This document shows positions 52,708-60,152 of a DNA stretch of 64,000 nucleotides, piece after piece. The notes beneath the pieces were generated by a model that saw only the letters and a list, made by a program, of their open reading frames with translations, did not search any database and was not told the origin of the DNA. This stretch comes from Firmicutes bacterium UBA5010 (GTDB taxonomy: Bacteria > Bacillota > Clostridia > Tissierellales > Sedimentibacteraceae), in the NCBI GenBank assembly GCA_002396645.1, contig DGYI01000070.1:418-64417 (forward strand). The letters run 5' to 3'. A program made the position numbers and the translations under genes. Within the stretch, counting starts at the first letter, position 1; each line of letters begins with the position of its first letter.

Positions 52708-53034
52708 ATGAGTATAGTAATAATAGGCGGTCATGACAGAATGGTCAGCATTTACAAAGAAATTTGTAAAGAGCATAAATGTAAGGCAAAAGTTTTTACT
52801 CAAATGCCGTCTAACTTAAAAAATATGATAGGCAGTCCTGATTTACTGGTTTTATTTACAGATACTGTTTCGCATAAAATGGTTAAGAATGCAACTCAAA
52901 GTGTAAACAAAAATAACGTTAAAATAGTTCGTTCGCATAGCAGCAGTTCATGTGCATTAAAAGAAATATTAGCCACTCATTGTGTAAATTGTACAAAGAA
53001 AAGCTGTTTAAACTGCGTAAATAATTCTTATTAA
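52708..53034 (+). CDS. DUF2325-family cysteine-rich protein
   Basis: This 108-residue protein opens with the DUF2325 pattern MSIVIIGGHDRMVSIYKEIC and has a Rossmann-like half followed by HSSSSCALKEIL, the family hallmark. The C-terminal 20 residues add a Cys-x2-Cys and Cys-x2-Cys pair (CVNCTKKSCLNC) that could bind iron or zinc. The function of the family is not established; its place as fourth gene of the feo operon argues for a role in iron or redox handling. The start codon lies 3 bp after the preceding stop. Confidence 0.82.
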   Translation: MSIVIIGGHDRMVSIYKEICKEHKCKAKVFTQMPSNLKNMIGSPDLLVLFTDTVSHKMVKNATQSVNKNNVKIVRSHSSSSCALKEILATHCVNCTKKSCLNCVNNSY

Positions 53035-53040
53035 GACATA

Positions 53041-53101
53041 GCTGTGTTGACACAGCAAAATAAAAATAGGGAGGTATTAAAAAATACTTCCCTGTTTTTT
53101 T
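53041..53101 (+). terminator. Terminator of the feo operon
   Basis: A small GCTGTG-ttga-CACAGC hairpin (53041-53056) is followed by a strong 11-bp stem, AGGGAGGTATT (53068-53078) with AATACTTCCCT (53083-53093, one G-T pair), and a run of Ts to 53101. Confidence 0.9.
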
Positions 53102-53129
53102 ACATAAATTGAATTTTATTTTTTCCAAT

Positions 53130-53220
53130 AAAAGCACTCGGATCTATGGTGCTTTTATTTATAGAAGCACTCGGATCTATGGTGCTTTTATTTGTAAAAG
53201 CACTCGGACCTATGAGGTAT
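53130..53220. repeat. 33-bp tandem repeat, 2.7 copies
   Basis: AAGCACTCGGA(T/C)CTATG recurs at 53132, 53165 and 53198, exactly 33 bp apart; the first two units are complete and end GGTGCTTTTATTT, the third breaks off. Each full unit contains an AAAGCAC/GTGCTTT hairpin. The units are adjacent, without spacers, in the gap between the DUF2325 and XRE genes. Confidence 0.9.
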
Positions 53221-53260
53221 TCACTTCTGAAAATCATAAAGCTTAATCCAACTTATATAG

Positions 53261-53587
53261 CTACTTATTAACCGCAAGTATAAAGGTTTTCAATAAATCT
53301 TCTGCGTATATCAAATATTTCGGGTCAAGATTTGACAACATTTCATAAAATGACGACAAATCGTTTTCTCTGTCTTTTCCCAGGAGTATGTAATCAGCGG
53401 AAGAACTAAGGGCATTGCAGATTTTAAATAGTGTAGCCGAAGACATCCCTCTTCTTCCAAGTTCAATTTGCGCAAGAAATTGCGGAGATACGTCAATACA
53501 TTCAGCAAGCTTTTCACGGCTCATTTTTTTTTGCTCACGTTTTGTACGAACACGCTGTCCGATTTGTATATCTAACATTTTTTTCAT
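53261..53587 (-). CDS. XRE-family (Cro/CI-type) transcriptional regulator
   Basis: This 108-residue protein has an N-terminal HTH_3 domain (about 6-62; IGQRVRTKREQKKMSREKLAECIDVSPQFLAQIELGRRGMSSATLFKICNAL) and a short helical tail that may serve dimerisation. It is divergent from the GGDEF gene, with repeated CTATTAG sequences between them. GAGGTG lies 6 nt before ATG 53587; the frame is open 15 codons further but without a ribosome site. The target is probably its own promoter and the GGDEF gene. Confidence 0.88.
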   Translation of the reverse strand: MKKMLDIQIGQRVRTKREQKKMSREKLAECIDVSPQFLAQIELGRRGMSSATLFKICNALSSSADYILLGKDRENDLSSFYEMLSNLDPKYLIYAEDLLKTFILAVNK

Positions 53588-53619
53588 AATCACACCTCTT
53601 AGTATCATTGTATACAAAG

Positions 53620-53780
53620 CTATTAGTTTCAAAAATAATCTATTAGATATTGATTTTTGTTGTCTATTAGCTTATAATTAAAATAGTATTATATGCACTA
53701 GAATAAATAATATAAGCAAATATATAATATTTTAGCTATTATACACTTAATGACATGAATGGGAATATATAAGCTATTAG
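53620..53780. promoter_or_regulatory. Repeated CTATTAG boxes between XRE and GGDEF genes
   Basis: CTATTAG occurs at 53620, 53640, 53664 and 53774 on the plus strand, with a near copy, CTATTAT, at 53736. The first and last share AAGCTATTAGTTT-type context. The first three lie close to the XRE gene start, the last 42 bp before the GGDEF start. The pattern suggests cooperative binding sites of the XRE protein. Confidence 0.5.
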
Positions 53781-53821
53781 TTTAAATATAGATTTATTTT
53801 TAAACGTTAAGAGGAGATATT

Positions 53822-54715
53822 ATGCAAATTAATTCTAAAGAGCTAATGAACATGGGATATATGGATAAATTGTTTGACTGCGTAAGGTTGATAGATGTTC
53901 AACTTAAAAGTCTGCATCAGGAAAAATATATTGGCACCTGCATTGACTATATTCCGAAATTTAATTACGAAGATCGGCAGGATGAATACAATAGATGTCT
54001 GCTTTCAGACTTGACAATCTGTTTACCTAAAAATGACGACAATCGCTTATTACTTTATATTATATTCCCGGTTTTAACAGAAAATAAAAAGCTGATAATG
54101 GAGTGCATTTTAAATCTGACAAAAAAAATAGAATTAAATCAAATCTGCATACAAGGCAATGGTCTGCAAAATCTAATTACTTCAAATCATTTCGGTGATA
54201 CATATAATAGCTTACATAATCTTGCTGTTACAGATGAACTTACCGGTGCATACAACAGAAGACATATCAATCAAAATCTCCCAATTGATATCATGAAATG
54301 CTTTACGAAAAGAATACCTTTATCAGTGCTCTTTGCGGATTTAGATTCATTTAAGATTGTGAATGATCTATATGGGCATGAAGCAGGAGACTATCTTTTA
54401 TGCGAATTTGTAGAAGAACTGCAAAATAGTATAAAACAAAGCAAGGGCTGGGTAGCTCGTTATGGGGGAGATGAATTTTTACTTTGCTTAACAGATGTAG
54501 ATAATGTAAAAGCTAAAGAATTGGCAGAGAAAATAAGGGAAGGTGTAGAGCAAAAAAACTTCAGATACTGCGGGCATAAAGTTGAGATTACTTGCAGTAT
54601 AGGGGTATACACAGTGGACAGTTTCGAAAAAATTCCGAGCTTTGATACAATATTAAGAGAGGTAGACGCTAAACTCTATGAAGTCAAAAAAGCAGGTAAA
54701 AATAAGGTCAGCTAA
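53822..54715 (+). CDS. Diguanylate cyclase (GGDEF domain)
   Basis: This 297-residue protein has a C-terminal GGDEF domain from about residue 133 (LAVTDELTGAYNRRHI) with an intact GGDEF active site at 215-219 (ARYGGDEFLLC), and FADLDSFKIVND carrying a metal Asp. The inhibitory RxxD I-site is absent; the equivalent positions read QSKG. The first 130 residues have no membrane helix and no domain I recognise, so it is probably cytoplasmic with an unknown sensor. It should make c-di-GMP. GAGGAG precedes ATG 53822. Confidence 0.9.
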   Translation: MQINSKELMNMGYMDKLFDCVRLIDVQLKSLHQEKYIGTCIDYIPKFNYEDRQDEYNRCLLSDLTICLPKNDDNRLLLYIIFPVLTENKKLIMECILNLTKKIELNQICIQGNGLQNLITSNHFGDTYNSLHNLAVTDELTGAYNRRHINQNLPIDIMKCFTKRIPLSVLFADLDSFKIVNDLYGHEAGDYLLCEFVEELQNSIKQSKGWVARYGGDEFLLCLTDVDNVKAKELAEKIREGVEQKNFRYCGHKVEITCSIGVYTVDSFEKIPSFDTILREVDAKLYEVKKAGKNKVS

Positions 54716-54772
54716 GAATAATTTAAAGAAAGTTTAAAATTCCTATAATATATGTTTAATAATATAAAAAAC

Positions 54773-54809
54773 GCAGATTTTAAGATAAATACTTTAAATC
54801 TGCATTTTT
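54773..54809. terminator. Bidirectional terminator between GGDEF and flavodoxin genes
   Basis: GCAGATTT (54773-54780) pairs with AAATCTGC (54796-54803) with a T-run at 54805-54809 and an A-run before the left arm. Confidence 0.8.
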
Positions 54810-54819
54810 GTACCATTAG

Positions 54820-55287
54820 CTAAATTCCTATTTTATCAATCCAGTCCTGAACTTGCTTATCATCAAAATCACTTGTTACTGCAAATCCGGGAAGTAATTT
54901 TGAATTTGGACATTCTTTAGAAATATTTATCTCTATTTGCCCAAACCCACCGCCGCCATGAGTGCAAAAAGGTATAATTGTTTTTCCATTCAAATCAACA
55001 TTTCGTAAAAAGCTTAATATAGGCGGTGCAAAAGACTTAAACCAATTAGGCGTTCCGATAAAAATATTTTCATAATTGCTTATTGGTTCATTTCCGGACA
55101 GAAGTTTAGGGCAGCAGCCTCTCTCAATTTCATTTCTCACTTCTTTTGTTGCCCCGTTATAGCTGAATGAATAAGCTCTTTCGGGAACTAGCTCTCTGAT
55201 ATCTCCGCCGGTAATAATTGCTATATCTTCCGCTAAATTTTTTGTTGTATTTGAGAAAGAGTAGTATACGATTAAAGTTTTACTCAT
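54820..55287 (-). CDS. Flavodoxin
   Basis: This 155-residue flavodoxin-fold protein starts TLIVYYSFSNTTKNLAEDIA, the FMN phosphate-binding loop, and has the GTPNWFKSFAPPILSFL and PFCTHGGGGFGQ flavin-contact loops. It belongs to the group often encoded as a stand-alone flavodoxin used with oxidoreductases under iron limitation or redox stress. Its partner is not evident here. GGAGG precedes ATG 55287; it appears to be a single-gene unit. Confidence 0.88.
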   Translation of the reverse strand: MSKTLIVYYSFSNTTKNLAEDIAIITGGDIRELVPERAYSFSYNGATKEVRNEIERGCCPKLLSGNEPISNYENIFIGTPNWFKSFAPPILSFLRNVDLNGKTIIPFCTHGGGGFGQIEINISKECPNSKLLPGFAVTSDFDDKQVQDWIDKIGI

Positions 55288-55386
55288 AATAATTCCTCCT
55301 AAGTTTACATTGGTAAAGCTCAGCTTATTTATTATAAGCTATAATCTATGGTATCTGTCAAGGCTTTTTAAAACAAACAAACAAAA

Positions 55387-55415
55387 AGCCGCATGAAAAC
55401 TATTTTCATGCGGCT
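55387..55415 (-). terminator. Strong terminator after the amidohydrolase gene
   Basis: A perfect 13-bp stem, 55387-55399 with 55403-55415 (arms AGCCGCATGAAAA), 3-nt loop, followed on the minus strand by TTTTTGTTTG. Confidence 0.93.
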
Positions 55416-55455
55416 CCATTAGCACACCTAAAAGGTGCACATTTAAACTTACTAA

Positions 55456-56616
55456 TTACAGAGTATTCTTATACACAACTCCATCAATCATAGTTAATCT
55501 GCATAAAGTCATTGAACTGAAAGGATGTCCGTCAAATATTGCGATATCTGCATCCTTGCCGACTTCTATTGATCCGACTCTGTTTTCAACTCCTAAAAGC
55601 TTAGCAGGATTTATAGTAACTGAATTGAATGCATCATTCTCATCTAAACCATTTCTGATTATTATACCTATATTTCCAGGCAGCCATGCAGTACCTGAGC
55701 CTGTATCAGCTGTCAGACAAACATTAGCTCCCGCTCTGCAGAGTATACCCGCAGTTTCTTCACTTACTGCGTGTAATTCCTGTTTTACAGGATCCATAAG
55801 AAGAGGTCCTACGACACAGTCTGCTTTTTTAGCTCCCAGAACATCAGCTACTTTATAACCTTCTGTAGCATGCTCTAAGGAGTAATCAAGATTAAATTCC
55901 TCCGCAACTCTTATAGCTGTCATTATATCATCTGAGCGGTGGCAGTGTATACGGGCTTTCATTTCGCCTCTTATAACCTTAACAAGTGATTCCATTTTAA
56001 AATCAAATTTAGGAGCCTTAGAAGGGTCATTTTCCGCTTCTATCAACTTGTCGGAGTAATCCTTCGCTTCAGCAAGAGTCTGTCTCCAAAGTCCTGCTAC
56101 GCCCATTCTTGTCATCGGCAGTTTCTTGTCATGACCGTAAACTCCTCTGGGATTTTCGCCAAGAGCCATCTTCATTTGCTCTGTACCCGGTATTATCATT
56201 TCTTCGGCAGTATGTCCTCTTAACTTAAATACTATACCTGTTCCTCCGATTATATTAGCTGAGCCGGGCAGTGTACAAACTGTAGTAAATCCTGCATTCC
56301 TGACTCTGTCTATAGCAAAGTCAAATGGATTAAGAGCGTCCATAGCTCTTATAAATGGAGTTATAGGATTTGACATTTCATTGCCGTCTATCATGCCAAA
56401 TCTTGTAGTAGGTTCACTGAATGTTGAAATATGAGTATGAGCATCAATTAAGCCGGGCATTACATAATAACTTGATGCATCTATAATCTCCGCATCGGAA
56501 GGTACTGATACATTAGAGCCAAATTCTTTAATTTTTCCGTCTTCTACAAGTATCACAGCATTATCAATTAAGCCGTTTGTTATTGTGTTAAGCTTTCCGC
56601 ATTTTATAGCAATCAT
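55456..56616 (-). CDS. Amidohydrolase-superfamily enzyme
   Basis: This 386-residue metal hydrolase of the imidazolonepropionase/isoaspartyl-type group has the H-x-H metal motif in GLIDAHTHIS near residue 58, a second metal His in KARIHCHRSDD, LEHATEGYK, and the active-site Asp in LTADTGSGTAW. The C-terminal VGSIEVGKDADIAIFDGHPF forms the composite beta domain. Substrate is unknown; relatives act on cyclic amides or N-blocked dipeptides. It lies 37 bp after the S9 peptidase gene, so a joint peptide-degradation operon is likely. CGGAGG precedes ATG 56616. Confidence 0.87.
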   Translation of the reverse strand: MIAIKCGKLNTITNGLIDNAVILVEDGKIKEFGSNVSVPSDAEIIDASSYYVMPGLIDAHTHISTFSEPTTRFGMIDGNEMSNPITPFIRAMDALNPFDFAIDRVRNAGFTTVCTLPGSANIIGGTGIVFKLRGHTAEEMIIPGTEQMKMALGENPRGVYGHDKKLPMTRMGVAGLWRQTLAEAKDYSDKLIEAENDPSKAPKFDFKMESLVKVIRGEMKARIHCHRSDDIMTAIRVAEEFNLDYSLEHATEGYKVADVLGAKKADCVVGPLLMDPVKQELHAVSEETAGILCRAGANVCLTADTGSGTAWLPGNIGIIIRNGLDENDAFNSVTINPAKLLGVENRVGSIEVGKDADIAIFDGHPFSSMTLCRLTMIDGVVYKNTL

Positions 56617-56653
56617 CTTTTACCTCCGTTTTTATATAGGTTTTAAGTGTCTG

Positions 56654-58636
56654 TTATTTTAAATATTTTTCGAACCAATTTGTAATTTCTTCAAGCCTTC
56701 TTACTCTGTGCTTAGGTTTGCCGCTTCTTGAAAGCTCGTGGTTTTCTCCTCTGAACATGCAAAGTCTTGATTCAACACCGTGATATTTAAGTGCTGTAAA
56801 CATTTGAAGACCTTCAGGAAGCCAGCAGCGGTAATCCTCTTCGGAGTGGATGAATAAGGTCGGTGTTACAGCCTTATCTGCATATTTGAGAGGTGAATGC
56901 CACCATAATTTATCGTGGTTTTCCCACGGAGTGGATGCATTTTGATCAGCATTGAAATAATATCCTATATCCGTAGTTCCGAATTTTGAAATCCAATTGG
57001 AGATACTTCTTTGAGAAGCAGCACATTTGAATCTGTCAGTATGACCTATTATCCAATTTGTCATAAATCCGCCGTATGATCCTCCGGTAACACCTACTCG
57101 TTTTTCATCAATCTGAGGATAGTATTTCAATACTAAGTCGGTAAATTTCATTAAATCATCATAATCAATAGTGCCGTATTTACCTCTTATGTCGGAGAAT
57201 TCATCTCCTCTTCCGTCACTTCCGCGAGGGTTGCAATAGAATACGAAATATCCCATGTTAGCCCATACCTGCATTTCATGGTAGAATACTTGGCCGTAAA
57301 CAGTTTTAGGTCCTCCGTGAATGTCCAGTATAGCAGGATATTGTTTATTTTCATCATAATCTACAGGCTTAATAACAAATCCTTCCAGTTCAATTCCATC
57401 ATTGTTAAAGAACGGCATATACTCAGGATGGGAGATAGATTTATTTGTATAAATATCTTCATTAAAATCTGTCAGTCTTGTTTCAGCTTCTCCGACAAGA
57501 CTATAGATCTCCTGAAGTCTTGAGCCTCTTAAACCTATAAAAAGTATTTCGTTATCATTTACATCAAAGCAGTCTATTGAGCCTATATCGTCAGAAAGTA
57601 TCAGCAAATCTCCGTTAACTGATAATTTATTGATAAACGAGCTTTTTCCGAGAGTAGATGTAAAGTACATATGCTCCCCGACTACTCTTGCGCCTTTGCC
57701 GCCGCCATATCTGCAATCAGAACCGACAGAGCTTCCGAATCCTGTGTCATGATTTGTAACAAGTTTTAACTCTCCGTTTTCAAGCAGATATATGTCCTTA
57801 TTTTGATTTAAGCCTATTCTCTTCATATCTGACAAAGTCAAAATTATATTGTCACCTATAAAATCAGCATATCCTATAGAATATTTTTCTTGAGGAATCA
57901 AGACCGTATTTTTATTTTCACCTATATTATATAAATTTAAGCTGTCATACAAATCAAGTTTATCGGTGAATCTGTTAGCTGTATACAGTACATTGCCGTT
58001 TTTATATCTGAATACTCCTACATCGGTAAATGCATCTGTTATAGGACTTAATTTCTGGCTTGCTTTATTAAAGATATAGAGTCTGTTTCTTTTTTTGTTT
58101 GTAAATCCTCCGCCGTTACTCCAGAAAGGTATTTCATCCAAAACTTCGTAATCTTTGTTTTCTTTAATTTTAGCAGCTGCTTTTTCTCTTTCTTCTCCTG
58201 TAAGACCGTGTAAATCAATGAGATTGTTATCAAATTCTGCCGTTATGACGAAATTTTCTGAATCTATGACTTTAATGTCATTTACATTCATAGGAATTCG
58301 CATAAATTCTTCAGCTTCGCCGCCGTTTATATTTATAGAGTAGTACACAGTCCATGCCTCTCCGGCTTCTATTTTGGATTTAAGGCTATCGTCTCTTAAC
58401 GATGCAAAAAGCAAAGTTTCATCATCCAGCCATAAGAAGCTTTTTTCTTTATTAAGAGAGGTCAGTTTTGAATACTTTTTAGTATTTGTATCCATTATCC
58501 ATATGTTAGCTTTATAACAATTGTTGTCATAATCCGATACATTTACTACAAAGCCCGCTTTTTTCTTGTCCGGAGACATTTCAAGATTTGAAATAAATTT
58601 GTAATTCAGAAAATCTCTAAGTTGTAGTTTTTCCAT
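56654..58636 (-). CDS. S9-family acylaminoacyl/dipeptidyl peptidase
   Basis: This 661-residue cytoplasmic serine peptidase has an N-terminal seven-bladed propeller-like region (about 15-390) and a C-terminal alpha/beta hydrolase (about 400-655). The nucleophile Ser lies in GVTGGSYGGFMTNW, the Asp in HSEEDYRCW and the His in RGENHELSRSG. The family cleaves short peptides, often N-acylated, from the N-terminus. The frame opens at 58702, but ATG 58636 has GGAGG 5 nt upstream. Transcribed with the amidohydrolase gene. Confidence 0.93.
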   Translation of the reverse strand: MEKLQLRDFLNYKFISNLEMSPDKKKAGFVVNVSDYDNNCYKANIWIMDTNTKKYSKLTSLNKEKSFLWLDDETLLFASLRDDSLKSKIEAGEAWTVYYSININGGEAEEFMRIPMNVNDIKVIDSENFVITAEFDNNLIDLHGLTGEEREKAAAKIKENKDYEVLDEIPFWSNGGGFTNKKRNRLYIFNKASQKLSPITDAFTDVGVFRYKNGNVLYTANRFTDKLDLYDSLNLYNIGENKNTVLIPQEKYSIGYADFIGDNIILTLSDMKRIGLNQNKDIYLLENGELKLVTNHDTGFGSSVGSDCRYGGGKGARVVGEHMYFTSTLGKSSFINKLSVNGDLLILSDDIGSIDCFDVNDNEILFIGLRGSRLQEIYSLVGEAETRLTDFNEDIYTNKSISHPEYMPFFNNDGIELEGFVIKPVDYDENKQYPAILDIHGGPKTVYGQVFYHEMQVWANMGYFVFYCNPRGSDGRGDEFSDIRGKYGTIDYDDLMKFTDLVLKYYPQIDEKRVGVTGGSYGGFMTNWIIGHTDRFKCAASQRSISNWISKFGTTDIGYYFNADQNASTPWENHDKLWWHSPLKYADKAVTPTLFIHSEEDYRCWLPEGLQMFTALKYHGVESRLCMFRGENHELSRSGKPKHRVRRLEEITNWFEKYLK

Positions 58637-59048
58637 TTTTACCTCCATTATATGGTTCCATACTCTCAAAATAGTCTGTTGAATGAGGCTATTTTGGGAC
58701 AAATTATTTGCACAAAATTTTTAAGATGAATTTGTATCTTGTGCTTTGATTATAAATTGATTATATAATAAAAGAATTTATATTACAAACTAATATTTTC
58801 CGCAAGTTTTTCAAATAAAACACAGACCTTGTTATAAATGTGTAAAATATAATGTTAGACACCATTCTAACTAAAAATGGTAAATTATGTAATTTAATAA
58901 AATTACGAGTAATCATAAAACTGCTGTTTTTTTAAAAGTTATTTGAAATTATTTAAATAAAAAAGTAAATTTTTAATGCATTATTTTTATTGAGTTTTTA
59001 AAGTTCATGTGATATATTATAGCTATTATCTATGAAAGGTGGAAAAAA
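58637..59048. other. Divergent intergenic region with M42 promoter
   Basis: The 412-bp gap is AT-rich and holds no gene I can support. Near the right end TTGAGT (58990-58995), 17-bp spacer, TATATT (59013-59018) is a plausible promoter for the M42 gene. No clear promoter or operator could be set for the S9 gene. Confidence 0.5.
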
Positions 59049-60077
59049 ATGTTTAACAAGGATTTTACGACAAAAATATTAGAAAGAATTATTAATATAC
59101 CAAGTCCTACCGGATACTGCAAGGAAGTTATAAATGAGATCGGCAAAATTGCAGACGAATGTGGATACAAATTTGAAAAAAATCAAAAAGGCAACGGAAT
59201 AATCACAATAGACGGAGAAGATAATTCTTACTGCATAGGAGTCCCGGTTCACGTAGATACCTTAGGAGCAATGGTAAGATCTGTTAACGGAGACGGAACT
59301 TTAAGAATCAGCAGTCTGGGTGGCAATATGTTTTCTACTCTTGACGGAGAATACTGCAAAATTCACACAAGAAACGGTAAAATTTATACAGGTACTATAC
59401 TTTGTACTTCACCTGCAGTTCATGTTTTTCCTGATGCAAATTCTAAGGAAAGAAAAGAAGAAAATATGATGATTAGATTAGATGAACTTGTATATAATAA
59501 GGCTGATGTGGAGAAACTGGAAATTGAAACAGGTGATTTTGTATCGGTTGAACCTAAATTTGAGATAACACAAAGCGGTTTTGTTAAATCGAGATATTTG
59601 GATGATAAGGCAGGAACTGCTTGTGCACTAAGTCTAATGGAGATTTTCAGCAGAACAGGTACTAAACCTAAGCATATGGTAAAAATACTGATTTCTACAT
59701 ATGAAGAAGTAGGACATGGCTGCTCGTGGCTGCCTAATGGTGTAAATGAACTGATAGGTATTGATATGGGCTGTATAGGACTTGATTTATCGTGTACCGA
59801 AGAACAAGTATCAATATGCGTGAAAGATAGTTCAGGGCCATATGACTATGATATAACAACAAAGTTAATAAATATTGCAAAAGAAAAGAAACTGGGATAT
59901 GCACAGGATATTTATCCGATGTATGGCTCTGATGTTTCTGCGGCATTAAGAGGTGGAAATGATATAAAGGGCGGTCTTATAGGACCGGGAGTAAATGCGT
60001 CGCACGGAATGGAAAGAACGCATTTAAAGGGTATAGAAAATACTGTTGAATTAATTTATGCTTATTTAATGGCATAG
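59049..60077 (+). CDS. M42-family glutamyl aminopeptidase-like metallopeptidase
   Basis: This 342-residue tetrahedral-aminopeptidase-type enzyme has dinuclear metal ligands in VPVHVDTLGAM (His68, Asp70), LDDKAGTACAL, EEVGHGCS (catalytic Glu pair), GIDMGC and SHGMERTHLKG. It removes N-terminal residues from peptides in the cytoplasm and belongs to the same peptide-recycling neighbourhood as the divergent S9 peptidase. GAAAGGTGG precedes ATG 59049. Length and motif order match the family. Confidence 0.92.
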   Translation: MFNKDFTTKILERIINIPSPTGYCKEVINEIGKIADECGYKFEKNQKGNGIITIDGEDNSYCIGVPVHVDTLGAMVRSVNGDGTLRISSLGGNMFSTLDGEYCKIHTRNGKIYTGTILCTSPAVHVFPDANSKERKEENMMIRLDELVYNKADVEKLEIETGDFVSVEPKFEITQSGFVKSRYLDDKAGTACALSLMEIFSRTGTKPKHMVKILISTYEEVGHGCSWLPNGVNELIGIDMGCIGLDLSCTEEQVSICVKDSSGPYDYDITTKLINIAKEKKLGYAQDIYPMYGSDVSAALRGGNDIKGGLIGPGVNASHGMERTHLKGIENTVELIYAYLMA

Positions 60078-60152
60078 TAAATATACAAGTTGAATTAAAA
60101 TCAACTTAATATAATAAATTAATTAAATTGCTTTAAATCGGAGGAGAAAAAA

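Noticed and set aside
53130..53220. CRISPR array
   Set aside because: The units are adjacent with an exact 33-bp period and no variable spacers, and no cas genes are present.
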